Shown here piece by piece: positions 26,222 to 34,231 of a stretch of 64,000 nucleotides of DNA. The translations under genes were made by a program, and so were the position numbers. Source of the stretch: Saccharothrix australiensis (GTDB taxonomy: Bacteria; Actinomycetota; Actinomycetes; Mycobacteriales; Pseudonocardiaceae); contig NZ_RBXO01000001.1 in the NCBI RefSeq assembly GCF_003634935.1, positions 6,163,501 to 6,227,500 on the forward strand, given 5' to 3'. Position 1 is the stretch's first letter. Every line of letters starts with the position of its first letter. Under the pieces are notes generated by a model. It ran no database searches. It was not told where the DNA came from and was given only the letters and a program-made list of their open reading frames with translations.

Positions 26222-27136
26222 TCACCTGGGCGAAACCCGACCACCTGCGACGTCGCGGAGGCCCGTCTTCACCAGCAGTGTGTGCAGCGTTACGGAAAGC
26301 GCGGCGACTTCACGCGCGACCTCGTCCGCGCCCGCCCGGTGCGGGACGACCTGGTCGACCAGCCCCACGACGCGGTCGGCGGCGGCCCGGAACGCGCGCA
26401 GGTGGCGCGGTTCGAGCCCGCGCTCGGTCATGGCCCGGACGGTGAGGGCGACCTGGACCGCGTCCTGGTCGTAGACACCGGCCCTGATCAGGCCGGCCCG
26501 CTCCACCTCGGCGAGCACCGACGGGTCGAGCCCGGACCGGGCCAGCAGCTCCTCCCGGCTGATCCGGGACCCGGCCGGCGCCGCGAACCGGGCCGCGCAC
26601 TGGTCCGCGAACAACCCCGCCGGGAACGACGACTGCCCCGCCGGCGGCTCCACGACCTGCCTCATCGGGGACACACCACCGACACCGGCACGGACGCCAC
26701 CGGCCGCCACACCACCGACCGCCGACGCACCACCGGCCACCGCGGCGCCATCGACCACCGCGCCGTCGACCGCCACACCGTCCGCAGCCGCACCGAGCGC
26801 CGACGCACCGACCGCGGCCGCACCACCGGCAGCCACCCCGTCGACCGCGCGCAACGCGCGGGCGGACCCGCCCGCGTCCACCGCGTCCAGGTGCTCCTTG
26901 ATGACCTTCAACGGCAGGTACCGGTCACGTTGCGCGGCCAGCACGAACCGCAGCCGCTCGACGTCGGCCGCGGTGAACTGCCGGTACCCCGAGGCAGTGC
27001 GCGCCGGGCGGACCAGGCCCTCCGACTCCAGGAAACGGATCTTGGAGATCGTGACGTCGGGGAAGTCCGATCGCAACTGCGCGAGCACCGCGCCGATGCT
27101 CAGACCCCCGCGCTGTGGCCGCCCGGCCGCCGTCAC
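26222..27136 (-). CDS. MerR-family regulator (Rv1828-like) with an Ala/Gly/Val-rich insert
   Basis: 304 aa, longer than the ~247 aa of M. tuberculosis Rv1828. N-terminal winged HTH: LSIGAVLAQLRSDFPDVTISKIRFLESEGLV, SGYRQFTAADVERLRFVLAAQ; C-terminal ligand-like domain from about residue 170 (VVEPPAGQSSFPAGLFADQCAARF... onwards). Between them (about 90-157) is a low-complexity insert of only A, G, V, D, S and R (e.g. AAADGVAVDGAVVDGAAVAG), encoded by imperfect ~9-15-bp repeats. GTG 27136 overlaps the garA stop (GTGA), so it is translated with garA. Rv1828 is reported as a DNA-binding regulator of its own promoter. Confidence 0.88.
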   Translation of the reverse strand: MTAAGRPQRGGLSIGAVLAQLRSDFPDVTISKIRFLESEGLVRPARTASGYRQFTAADVERLRFVLAAQRDRYLPLKVIKEHLDAVDAGGSARALRAVDGVAAGGAAAVGASALGAAADGVAVDGAVVDGAAVAGGASAVGGVAAGGVRAGVGGVSPMRQVVEPPAGQSSFPAGLFADQCAARFAAPAGSRISREELLARSGLDPSVLAEVERAGLIRAGVYDQDAVQVALTVRAMTERGLEPRHLRAFRAAADRVVGLVDQVVPHRAGADEVAREVAALSVTLHTLLVKTGLRDVAGGRVSPR

Positions 27137-27597
27137 TGCGCCCCCTGACCCCCGGCGCCCGGACCGGTCAGGAACACGAGGCGGAACTTGCCGATCTGCA
27201 CCTCGTCGCCGTTGGCGAGCACCGCCTGGTCGACGGGCTCGCGGTTGACGTAGGTGCCGTTCAGGCTGCCCACGTCGATCACCACGAACTCGCCGCCCTC
27301 GCGGCGGAACTCGGCGTGCCGGCGGGACACCGTCACGTCGTCGAGGAAGATGTCGCTGTCGGGGTGCCTGCCCGCGCTGGTGGTGTCCCGGTCCAGCAGG
27401 AACCTCGAACCCGCGTTCGGACCGCGCTTGACCACGAGCAGGGCGGACCCCGCCGGCAGCGCGTCGACGCCGGCGACCGCCGGCTCCTGGGCGGGCGCTT
27501 CGGCGCCCTCTACCTCGGCGAGGAAGTCCGCCCGGAAAACGGAGGTCCGCTCCGGGGACTGCTCGGGCGGAACGCCTGGCCCGTCGTTCGTGCTCAC
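27133..27597 (-). CDS. garA: GarA-like FHA-domain regulator, PknG-site threonine replaced
   Basis: 154 aa. The C-terminal FHA domain is nearly identical to mycobacterial GarA (VVKRGPNAGSRFLLD, TSAGRHPDSDIFLDDVTVSR, RRHAEFRREGGEF, DVGSLNGTYVNREPVD). GarA binds and controls 2-oxoglutarate dehydrogenase, glutamate dehydrogenase and glutamate synthase, and phosphorylation of its N-terminal motif by PknG (first Thr) or PknB (second Thr) switches it off. That motif is ETTSVFRADFL in mycobacteria but ERTSVFRADFL here (R17, T18): the first threonine is Arg. GTG 27597 has GGAGGAGAG upstream. Co-translated with the Rv1828-like gene. Confidence 0.93.
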   Translation of the reverse strand: MSTNDGPGVPPEQSPERTSVFRADFLAEVEGAEAPAQEPAVAGVDALPAGSALLVVKRGPNAGSRFLLDRDTTSAGRHPDSDIFLDDVTVSRRHAEFRREGGEFVVIDVGSLNGTYVNREPVDQAVLANGDEVQIGKFRLVFLTGPGAGGQGAQ

Positions 27598-27710
27598 CTG
27601 AGCTCTCCTCCTGCTGCTGGAACCGTCGAGACCGCTAGAACCTATCGTGCCCGACCCCTGGTCCGAGGAGCGGCTCCCCCACCGACCGAAGAGCTTCCGG
27701 AAGATCGACG

Positions 27711-28094
27711 TCACTCCGCGGCCGCCAGCTCCTGGTACGCGGCGGCGTCGAGCAGGTCGTCGACCGCGGCGGGGTCCGCCAACCGCAGCTCCACCATCCA
27801 CCCCTCGCCGTACGGGTCGGTGTTGACCAGGTCCGGTTGCTGGTCGAGCGAGTCGTTGCGGGCCACCACCTCGCCCGCGAGCGGGGCGTAGAGGTCCGAC
27901 ACGCTCTTGGTGGACTCCACCTCACCGAGCGTCTGGCCCGCGGTCACCTGCTCGCCGAGCTCCGGGAGCTGGACGAACACGACTTCACCAAGCTGCTCCT
28001 GGGCGTAGTCGGTGATGCCGACGCGCACGGTGTCCTCACCGGTGCGCAGCACCCACTCATGTTCCTCGGTGTACTTGAGCTCCTCGGGAATCAC
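27711..28094 (-). CDS. gcvH: Glycine cleavage system H protein
   Basis: 127 aa. Lipoyl-carrier protein; the lipoylated Lys is in GEVESTKSVSDLYAP, with the flanking YTEEHEWV near the N-terminus and NTDPYGEGWMVE near the end. It shuttles the aminomethyl group from GcvP to GcvT. GTG 28094 was chosen because AAGGAG lies 9 nt upstream and gives the usual N-terminus (VIPEELKYTEEHEWV); an upstream start at 28112 would add six residues. The 113-bp gap to garA has no gene. Confidence 0.93.
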   Translation of the reverse strand: MIPEELKYTEEHEWVLRTGEDTVRVGITDYAQEQLGEVVFVQLPELGEQVTAGQTLGEVESTKSVSDLYAPLAGEVVARNDSLDQQPDLVNTDPYGEGWMVELRLADPAAVDDLLDAAAYQELAAAE

Positions 28095-28151
28095 CGCGGT
28101 GCGCTCCTTCATGACGGTGGATCTTCGCTGCCGGATCTTCCCACGACCGGT

Positions 28152-28739
28152 TCAGACCGGCGCGACCCCCGGCGGTCTGCGCAGCGCCAGGAAGAACTGG
28201 TAGACGTACAGGGCGCCGGACCACAGGTACAGCGCGCTGCCCCACACCATGAACGCGTAGGCCACCGGCCGGGCGACCTGGGCGGCGGTGGACGTGCCCT
28301 GCGCGAGCAGCAGCATGGGGAACGCGTACAGCAGGTTGAACGTGGCGCCCTTGCCGAGGTAGCTGACCTCGAACGGGCCGTAGCCGCGCGCCCGGAGCAC
28401 CGGCAGGCACGCGCCGACCACCAGCTCGCGGCCCACCAGCACGGCCGCCACCCACCACGGCACGATGTCGCGCACCACGAACGCCACGAGCGTGGCCAGG
28501 ATGTACAGGCGGTCGGCGGCCGGGTCGAGCAGCGCGCCCAGGCGGCTCATCTGGTCCAGCCAGCGCGCGACCTTGCCGTCCAGCCAGTCCGAGAGCCCCG
28601 CCGCCACCAGGACCACCAGCGCCCAGCCGTCGGCGTGCGGGCCGAGCAGCAGGTACAGGAACAGCGGCACGCCGAGGAGCCGCAGCACGCTGAGCGCGTT
28701 CGGGATGGTCAGCAGCCGGTCGGCGGGATCTCGCGGCAC
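28152..28739 (-). CDS. CDP-alcohol phosphatidyltransferase (PgsA2-like)
   Basis: 195-aa membrane enzyme. The CDP-alcohol transferase signature is complete: D-W-L-D-G-K-V-A-R then G-A-L-L-D-P-A-A-D (DxxDGxxAR(8)GxxxDxxxD). Several membrane helices follow. By synteny it corresponds to Rv1822 (pgsA2). It transfers a phosphatidyl group from CDP-diacylglycerol to an alcohol; which one is not certain. GTG 28739 is preceded 6 nt upstream by TACAGT, a leaderless arrangement; GTG 28847 would add 36 Pro-rich residues and is the other choice. Confidence 0.9.
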   Translation of the reverse strand: MPRDPADRLLTIPNALSVLRLLGVPLFLYLLLGPHADGWALVVLVAAGLSDWLDGKVARWLDQMSRLGALLDPAADRLYILATLVAFVVRDIVPWWVAAVLVGRELVVGACLPVLRARGYGPFEVSYLGKGATFNLLYAFPMLLLAQGTSTAAQVARPVAYAFMVWGSALYLWSGALYVYQFFLALRRPPGVAPV

Positions 28740-28943
28740 ACCGGAACTGTATTTGGGCCCGGCCCGGCGCGGTACGGCGGGCTCACCGGGCGGGTCGGCG
28801 CTGAACCGGTACAGCCGGGGATCAAGCGCGGCGGGCCGGGAGGTCACGAGCGGGGTGCGCCCGCGACCCCGGCGGGCCCGGATGACGCGGTCGGGCCACG
28901 CGTGCGACTCCCCAGTGCGGTCGCCCGCGGCCCGACGCGGCGG

Positions 28944-29183
28944 TCAGTGCGACCGGGTCCGGCTCCACCCGCGCCGCTGCAACTGCTCGCCGCTGAGCGC
29001 GTGCGGGCGTCCGCGGTCGTCCACCCCGACCCAGCGGGCGCGGAAACCTTCGAGCACGTACGCGTGGCCCTTGCTCCAGACCACGCTGCACGGGGCGGTG
29101 GGCAGCGCTCCCGCGCCGTTCGGGACGGCGCGCGCCGCCCTGCGCTTCGCGGGCTCGGACTCGGTTTCCGTTCTGGTGCTCAT
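28944..29183 (-). CDS. Small protein of unknown function
   Basis: 79 aa, basic. Begins MSTRTETESEPAKRRAARAV and ends RWVGVDDRGRPHALSGEQLQ-RRGWSRTRSH. ATG 29183 has a good GGAGGG site 6 nt upstream, and codon bias is normal, so I take it as real. No family recognised. The W-V-G-V-D-D-R-G-R segment looks like a small beta-rich domain. Confidence 0.55.
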   Translation of the reverse strand: MSTRTETESEPAKRRAARAVPNGAGALPTAPCSVVWSKGHAYVLEGFRARWVGVDDRGRPHALSGEQLQRRGWSRTRSH

Positions 29184-29616
29184 CACAATCCCTCCACCAG
29201 GGGTGTCGGCCGCGCCCCTCGCGGCGTTAACCCCTGCCCCGGATTCTGCGCGAACTGTGGCGTCCGCCACCCCCGTTCCGCCGCGCACCGCGTTCATCGG
29301 GCGGTTCGGTCGCCGAGTTGCGCGACGACCTTCCCCCGAGGTGTAGCCGACGACACGTCGGGCGGACCGCTCACCGTCCGCCGACGGCCGCACGCCGACG
29401 CCGCGATTACACTGGAGCTGATCAAGACGCCATCTGCCCGCTTGTGGCGCCCACGCGGGCTCCGTACGGTGGGTGGCGCAGCGGTTGAGCCAACAGCCGC
29501 GCCGGGGAAGCTCCGGCTTACGGGCCTCCAGTGCCGCCACGCTGCGATTTCGTGCTCGGCGCGTCCGCACGCCTGGGCTTCCCTCCCCAGCGGTAACAGG
29601 TGAAGAGGAGTCCCTC
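29184..29616 (+). other. Long intergenic region and probable structured leader
   Basis: No gene seen. A -10-like TACACT at 29408-29413 would give a ~200-nt leader for the STAS gene at 29617. The leader contains a strong hairpin (CCCGC TT GTGG CGC CCAC GCGGG, about 29437-29459) and a smaller one (GCCGG...CCGGC). It does not match any riboswitch class I know. Confidence 0.35.
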
Positions 29617-30042
29617 GTGACGGTTCAGGATCCGAACGTCGTGGCGACGAGCGGAGCCGGGTCCGCCTCCGACGACGCACGCGCCGGGCGGGTGGTCCGC
29701 TCGGTCGAACGACCGGTTGACGGAGTGACGGTGGTCGCCGCCACCGGGGAGATCGACATGCTCACGGCGCCCGACCTGCGCGCCGACGTCCTCGGCCGGA
29801 TGGAGGACGCCGCCACGCTCGTGCTGGACATGTCGTCGGTGAGCTTCCTCGGCTCGGCCGGCCTCGCGGTGCTGGTGGAGGCGTCCCAGCACGCCAAGCG
29901 CCGCGGCACGGCGTTCCGGGTGGTCGCCGTCGAGCGGGCCGTGACCCGGCCGCTGGCCGCGACCGGCCTCGGCGAGGTGTTCAGCGTGTACGGCTCGGTG
30001 GCTGAGGCGCTGGCGGCGGACGGCGAGCCGGCTGCGGGCTAG
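29617..30042 (+). CDS. STAS-domain anti-sigma factor antagonist
   Basis: 141 aa. STAS fold with VVAATGEIDMLTAPDLR, LVLDMSSVSFLGSAGLAVLVEAS: the Ser in SFLGSAGL is the phosphorylation site used by RsbW-type kinases. Unphosphorylated it would bind an anti-sigma kinase and free the sigma factor, in the cytoplasm. GTG 29617 has AAGAGGAG upstream. Its 3' end overlaps the opposite-strand ATPase-STAS gene by 62 bp, so the two transcripts are antisense at their ends. Confidence 0.9.
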   Translation: MTVQDPNVVATSGAGSASDDARAGRVVRSVERPVDGVTVVAATGEIDMLTAPDLRADVLGRMEDAATLVLDMSSVSFLGSAGLAVLVEASQHAKRRGTAFRVVAVERAVTRPLAATGLGEVFSVYGSVAEALAADGEPAAG

Positions 30043-30787
30043 CGTGCGCCACCAGGTCCACGACCTGGTCCACACCGGCGGCGACGAGCGCCGCGTGCGC
30101 CGCCCCGTCACCAGGGGCGCGCACCACGACCCGGTTGCCCGCCATCGCCGCGGCCTCCGCGATCCCCCGGAGGCTGCGCACCATCCCCTCGTTGCGGGCG
30201 CCGAGCCCGCGCAGGTCGACGACGATCGGCACGGAACCGCCCCTGGCGGCGGTGAGGATGCGGCGGCGCACGGACGGGCCCGCCCGCGCAGGCACGTCGC
30301 CGACCACGACGACCTCCACCCACCCGGCCCGCACCGACACCAGCACCTGGTCGGTCGGCGGCGGGCGGAAGGTGCCGCCCGCGGTGTGGTCCGGGTTGAG
30401 CACGAGCGTCACCCTGGTGCCGTCGGCGGCGCGCTCCACCAGCACCTCGTCCACGTTCTCGCGCATCAGCAGCAGGCCGCGGCCCCGGTCGGACAGCTCG
30501 ACCGGCGGCACCCGCCAGCGGCCCTCGTCGGACACCACCACGCGCACGGACCCGTCCGGGCGCGCGTCGGCCTCGACGCGCACCGGGCCGGGCGCGTCGT
30601 CCGCGTAGGCGTGCTCGACGGCGTTGCTCACGGCCTCGTTCACCGCGATGATCAGGTCGTACCGGTCGTCCTCGGGCACGCCCGCGGCGACCAGCCACCT
30701 GTCCAGTTGGGTGCGGACCAGTGAGAGCCGTGCGGCGTCGGCCGGGATCTCCACCCGCCAGTGGTGGTCCGCGAGTCGATCGGTCAA
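29981..30787 (-). CDS. RsbW-like ATPase fused to a C-terminal STAS-like domain
   Basis: 268 aa. The N-terminal HATPase_c serine-kinase fold (ARLSLVRTQLDRWL, NEAVSNAVEHAY as N-box, DEGRWRVPPV as G1-box, RGRGLLLMRENVDEV as G2-box) belongs to the RsbW/SpoIIAB class. The C-terminal ~110 residues look like a degenerate STAS domain (VVVVGDVPARAGPSVRR...VVDLRGLGARNEGMVRSLRGI) in which the canonical D-S-[ST]-G site is replaced. TTG 30787 is used, with GGGGAGG 4 nt upstream. Probably a phosphorelay component of the SigB-like system; the fused STAS may be a self-inhibiting or docking module. Confidence 0.82.
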   Translation of the reverse strand: MTDRLADHHWRVEIPADAARLSLVRTQLDRWLVAAGVPEDDRYDLIIAVNEAVSNAVEHAYADDAPGPVRVEADARPDGSVRVVVSDEGRWRVPPVELSDRGRGLLLMRENVDEVLVERAADGTRVTLVLNPDHTAGGTFRPPPTDQVLVSVRAGWVEVVVVGDVPARAGPSVRRRILTAARGGSVPIVVDLRGLGARNEGMVRSLRGIAEAAAMAGNRVVVRAPGDGAAHAALVAAGVDQVVDLVAHASPQPARRPPPAPQPPSRTR

Positions 30788-30842
30788 AGGGCCTCCCCGT
30801 GGGCGCAACAAGAAGTCTTCCCAGGACGGGCGGGCGTTACAC

Positions 30843-30868
30843 GTGTGAGGTTCGATCAGTTCGGGTAC
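30843..30868 (+). promoter_or_regulatory. SigF/SigB-type promoter upstream of rsbW-sig module 1
   Basis: GTGT (30843-30846), 16 nt, GGGTAC (30863-30868). It fits GNNT-N14-16-GGGTAY of Streptomyces SigB and is close to mycobacterial SigF. It suggests autoregulation of the downstream sigma gene. Confidence 0.6.
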
Positions 30869-30914
30869 CGATAGCTTCAGCACCGCCGAGACAGAAACGG
30901 ACGATGAGGTGAGC

Positions 30915-31340
30915 GTGTCGCACACGGAGCCGCTGAGCGGCGATTCGGATGACCCCTTGGCCGGGGTGGAGTTGCGGATGGCCGCCGATCCCACCCAGCT
31001 GTCGATCGTCCGGGCGGTGGCGGCCGACATCGCCATGCGCCAGGACTTCGACCTGGACTCGATCGAGGACCTGAAGCTGGCGGTGGACGAGGCGTGCTCG
31101 ACGCTCATCTCGCTGGCCGAGCCGAGCGCCGTGCTCAGCGCCCGGTTCATCGTGGTGAGCGGTGCCGTGCAGGTGTTCACCACGGTCGGCTCGAAGCGCT
31201 CGGCGCCGCCGGACCGGGACAGCTTCGGCTGGCGGGTGCTCAGCGCCCTGGTCGACTCGGTCACCACCTGGGTGGCGCCCCGCAACGACGCCTACGAGGT
31301 GCACATCGACCTCGTCAAGCGCTCGCAGGGGACGGCGTGA
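30915..31340 (+). CDS. RsbW-like anti-sigma factor (serine kinase)
   Basis: 141 aa. HATPase-type anti-sigma factor: DPTQLSIVRAVAADIAM, DLKLAVDEACSTLISLA (N-box). The G-boxes are poorly conserved (FGWRVLSALVDSVTTW), as in actinobacterial UsfX/RsbW. It holds the following sigma factor inactive. GTG 30915 has GATGAGG 5 nt before it; GTG 30909 is in frame too. Its TGA overlaps the sigma start. Confidence 0.87.
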   Translation: MSHTEPLSGDSDDPLAGVELRMAADPTQLSIVRAVAADIAMRQDFDLDSIEDLKLAVDEACSTLISLAEPSAVLSARFIVVSGAVQVFTTVGSKRSAPPDRDSFGWRVLSALVDSVTTWVAPRNDAYEVHIDLVKRSQGTA

Positions 31341-32125
31341 CGGCATCCGACAACGGGGGCACCACGCGTTCGCAAGGGGACTACGACCACCTGGCGCCGC
31401 TGTTCGTGCGCCTGGCGGCGACCGCGCCCGGCGACCCCGAGCGGGAGCGCCTGCGCGACGAGCTGGTCACCGAGCACCTGCCGGTGGCCAGGCACATCGC
31501 CCGCCGGTTCGGCCACCGCGGCGAGCCGTACGACGACCTGGTGCAGGTGGCCACGGTCGGGCTCATCAACGCGGTGGACCGGTTCGACCCGGAGCGGGGC
31601 AGCGACTTCCTGTCCTTCGCCGTGCCGACCATCATGGGCGAGGTCCGCAAGTACTTCCGCGACTCGTCGTGGTCGGTGCGGATGCCGCGGCGGCTCAAGG
31701 AGCTGCACCTGGCGATCAACGCGGGGTCGGCGCGGCTGTCCCAGCAGCTCGGCCGCGCGCCGACGCCGTCGGAGCTGGCCGAGCACCTGGGGCTGAGCCG
31801 GGAGGAGATCCACGAGGGGCTCGCGGCGGGCAACGCCTACCACAGCGCGTCCCTGGACGACCTGCTGGTGGCCGACGACAGCTCCATCTCGCTGGGCAGC
31901 ACGCTCGGCGAGGAGGACCCGGAGCTGGAGGCGATCGAGCAGCGCGAGGCGCTGCACCCGCTGCTGGAGAAGCTGCCGGAGCGGGAGCGGAAGATCGTCG
32001 TGATGCGGTTCTTCGGCAACATGACGCAGACGCAGATCGCGCAGAAGGTCGGGATCTCGCAGATGCACGTGTCGCGGCTGCTCGCCAAGACGTTGCGGCA
32101 GCTGCGCGACGGGCTCACGGAGTAG
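31337..32125 (+). CDS. SigB/SigF-type RNA polymerase sigma factor
   Basis: 262 aa, group 3 sigma-70. Region 2 (LVTEHLPVARHIARRFGHRGEPYDDLVQVATVGLINAVDRFD), region 3 (PTPSELAEHLGLSREEI), region 4 (LPERERKIVVMRFFGNMTQTQIAQKVGISQMHVSRLL). Directs RNA polymerase to stress or differentiation promoters of the GNNT-N16-GGGTAY type. GTG 31337 overlaps the RsbW stop (GTGA), the normal coupling for this pair. A second, diverged copy of this pair lies at 50295-51397. Confidence 0.94.
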   Translation: MTASDNGGTTRSQGDYDHLAPLFVRLAATAPGDPERERLRDELVTEHLPVARHIARRFGHRGEPYDDLVQVATVGLINAVDRFDPERGSDFLSFAVPTIMGEVRKYFRDSSWSVRMPRRLKELHLAINAGSARLSQQLGRAPTPSELAEHLGLSREEIHEGLAAGNAYHSASLDDLLVADDSSISLGSTLGEEDPELEAIEQREALHPLLEKLPERERKIVVMRFFGNMTQTQIAQKVGISQMHVSRLLAKTLRQLRDGLTE

Positions 32126-32613
32126 CGGCTTCGACGGTGCGCGGAGTGGCAGCCCGCACGAAGTCGCCTTGAGCAGGGGCCTTCATGGTGTCGCCCTGCG
32201 CCGCCATGGTGTTGCCCTGCGCCACGGCCTTCGCGGAGGCGCCGTATCGCCGCGCGCGACGCCCTCGGGCTCGCGCGCGGCTGCCGTTCTCGCGGGTTTC
32301 CCGGTTGTGGCCGGGCATTTCCCGGTTGTGGCCGCGCATTCCCGGTGACGTCCCGTGTGCGGGTGGATACCCGAGGTCACGCGCGTCGTCCGTGCCGGGA
32401 TCGTGGGCCTGCCCACCGTGCCGGCGACCGGGTGACCGGACACCGGTGGCCCGACCGGTCGCGGAGTCGTCGACCCACCGCTCGCCGGGGCCACCACCGT
32501 CGGCCCGGAGCGGACGGCCTGCGACGGCAGGCCCGGACTCCGTGCGGGCGCGGGGTCCGGGCCTGTCGCAGGGGGCGTGCCGGCCGACGGGGGTCGCGTC
32601 GTCGCGACCACGG
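32126..32613. repeat. Gene-free region with 21-bp periodic repeats
   Basis: CATGGTGTYGCCCTGCGCC occurs at 32184 and 32205, and TTTCCCGGTTGTGGCCG at 32297 and 32318 with a partial third copy near 32338, all at 21-bp period. On the minus strand they read as 7-residue repeats (QGNTM AAQGDTM) but no start or bias supports a gene. Possibly decayed coding repeats. Confidence 0.5.
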
Positions 32614-32907
32614 TCACGCGGCCACCCGGCGGCGGGCGGCGGCGATGATGCGGCGGCGCTCGTCCTCGCCCATGCCGCCCCAGACGCCGTACGGCTCCTG
32701 GACGGCCAGGGCGTGCTCCCGGCACTCGCGGAGCACCGGGCAGCGACCGCACAGCTGCTTGGCCTTCTCCTCGCGTGCCGCGCGGGCGGAGCCGCGCTCG
32801 TTGTCCGGGTGGAAGAAGACGGCGCTGTCGCGGCCTCGGCAGAGCCCTTCCTTCTGCCAGTCCCAGACGTCGGTCACGGGCTTGGGCAGGCGCGCGGTGC
32901 TGGTCAT
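32614..32907 (-). CDS. WhiB-family iron-sulfur transcription regulator
   Basis: 97 aa. Four Cys ligands for a [4Fe-4S] cluster: C in EGLCRGRD, then CGRCPVLREC (CxxCx5C); the sigma-binding motif EPYGVWGGMGE; basic tail ERRRIIAAARRR for DNA. Wbl proteins bind region 4 of the main sigma factor and respond to redox or NO. I cannot assign it to a named WhiB. A SigB-type promoter-like sequence lies 47 bp upstream (32954-32980). Confidence 0.94.
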   Translation of the reverse strand: MTSTARLPKPVTDVWDWQKEGLCRGRDSAVFFHPDNERGSARAAREEKAKQLCGRCPVLRECREHALAVQEPYGVWGGMGEDERRRIIAAARRRVAA

Positions 32908-32953
32908 CTCGGGAATACCCCCTGCTGGAGTCGTTTCAGGTGCTGATCACGGC

Positions 32954-32980
32954 GTACCCCGGCGGACGGGTGGGACAAAC
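32954..32980 (-). promoter_or_regulatory. SigB-type promoter-like sequence for the whiB gene
   Basis: On the minus strand: GTTT (32977-32980), 17 nt, GGGTAC (32954-32959). Spacing is one base longer than in the other local sites. Confidence 0.45.
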
Positions 32981-32999
32981 GTTCCTGCCCCCGTTCGGG

Positions 33000-33260
33000 T
33001 TACCCCTGCGCGTCGGGTTCCTCCTGGGCGAGCCGCTCGTCCAGCGTCTCCCCTTCCCGCAGCTCACGGGGGGTGGGACGCCGGTCGGCGGCCGACCACC
33101 GCTCGGGCGGGTCCATGCCCTCCTCCAGCGGGTCGCGGTTCAGCTCGTCCTCGTCGAGCTGCTCGATCTCGTCCAGCGGCCGCTCGTCGGGATCGGTCGT
33201 CTCCGGATCGGTCAGGCCGGGCTCGGTCGTGTCGGGATCGGGCGTACCCGCCGCGGTCAT
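33000..33260 (-). CDS. DUF5709-like small acidic protein
   Basis: 86 aa, strongly acidic and probably disordered: DEDELNRDPLEEGMDPPERWSA..., then REGETLDERLAQEEPDAQG. The pattern DPLEEGxxPPE plus GE[ST]LDxRLAxEEPD is what I know as DUF5709, common next to stress genes in actinomycetes; function unknown. ATG 33260 overlaps the stop of the oxidoreductase gene (ATGA). Confidence 0.75.
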   Translation of the reverse strand: MTAAGTPDPDTTEPGLTDPETTDPDERPLDEIEQLDEDELNRDPLEEGMDPPERWSAADRRPTPRELREGETLDERLAQEEPDAQG

Positions 33261-34222
33261 CGCGCACCTCCGTCGATCAAGGGGGCCACCTCGCGGGCCC
33301 AGAACTCGAAGAACTCCCCCTGGCGGGGACCGATCTGCTGCACGTACACCTCGTCGAACCCCGCGTCGGCGTACTCCCGCACCGCCTTCGCGTACGGCTC
33401 GGGGTCGGGGCCGACGGGCAGCGCGCCCGCCACCATCTCCTCCGTGACGAGGGTCGACGCCTGCTCGAAGTGCCGCGGCGTGGGCAGCACCTGGGCCAGC
33501 TCACCGGGCAGCTGCTCGTTGGGCCACAGGCGGAACGCGGTCGCCGCGCCCTCCTCGGCGGTGGGCGCCCAGCACACCTTGAACCCGGCCTGCGTCGGTT
33601 TGCCGTGGCCGCCGGTCTCGTGGAACTTCCGCACCAGCGACGCGTCCGGCTTGGTGCTGCACAGGCCGTCGCCGATCCGCCCGGCCAGCGTCGCCGCCTT
33701 GGGACCGAACGCCGACACGTAGATCGGCACCGGCTCGTCGGGCAGCGTGTAGACGCGGGCGTTCTCCACGGTGTAGTGCCTGCCGCGGTGCTCGACGTCC
33801 TCGCCGGTGTGCAGCTTCCGGATCACCTCGACGGCTTCCTCCAGCATCTCCAGGCGACGCGGCGCGGACGGCCACGGGTCGCCGAGGATGTGCTCGTTGA
33901 GGGCTTCGCCGGAGCCGACGCCGAGCACGAACCGGCCCTCGCACTGCACGGCGGCCGTGGCGGCGGCCTGCGCGACGACGGCCGGGTGGGTGCGCATCGT
34001 GGGGCACGTGACGGCGGTCGTGATCGGCAGCGTCGTCACCTCCGACAGCGCCCCGATCACCGACCACACGAACGGGCTCTGGCCCTGCTCGTCGTTCCAC
34101 GGGTGGAAGTGGTCGGAGATCCACAGCCGCCCGAACCCGGCGTCCTGGGCCTGCCTGGCCTGCCGGACCAGCTCGCGCGGCCCGTGCTCCTCACAGGAGA
34201 GGAAGTATCCGATGCTGACCAT
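33257..34222 (-). CDS. F420-dependent LLM-class oxidoreductase
   Basis: 321 aa, luciferase-like TIM barrel: MVSIGYFLSCEEHGPRELV..., LWISDHFHPWNDEQGQSPFVW, TCPTMRTHPAVVAQAAATAA and GEALNEHILG. Looks like the TIGR03557 group, related to F420-dependent glucose-6-phosphate dehydrogenase. Cytoplasmic hydride transfer with F420; substrate unknown. In Streptomyces, members of this group are often next to a thiamine-diphosphate enzyme, and a wreck of such a gene lies directly upstream here (34232-34440). Confidence 0.88.
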   Translation of the reverse strand: MVSIGYFLSCEEHGPRELVRQARQAQDAGFGRLWISDHFHPWNDEQGQSPFVWSVIGALSEVTTLPITTAVTCPTMRTHPAVVAQAAATAAVQCEGRFVLGVGSGEALNEHILGDPWPSAPRRLEMLEEAVEVIRKLHTGEDVEHRGRHYTVENARVYTLPDEPVPIYVSAFGPKAATLAGRIGDGLCSTKPDASLVRKFHETGGHGKPTQAGFKVCWAPTAEEGAATAFRLWPNEQLPGELAQVLPTPRHFEQASTLVTEEMVAGALPVGPDPEPYAKAVREYADAGFDEVYVQQIGPRQGEFFEFWAREVAPLIDGGAR

Positions 34223-34231
34223 GTGGCGGGG

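Noticed and set aside
29466-29540. tRNA-like fold near GTGGCGCAGCGG
   Set aside because: No complete cloverleaf, anticodon loop or TTCGA T-arm could be built.
32115-32339. 74-codon minus-strand frame with 7-residue repeats
   Set aside because: It starts inside repeats, overlaps the end of the sigma gene and has no ribosome-binding site; reported as a repeat region.
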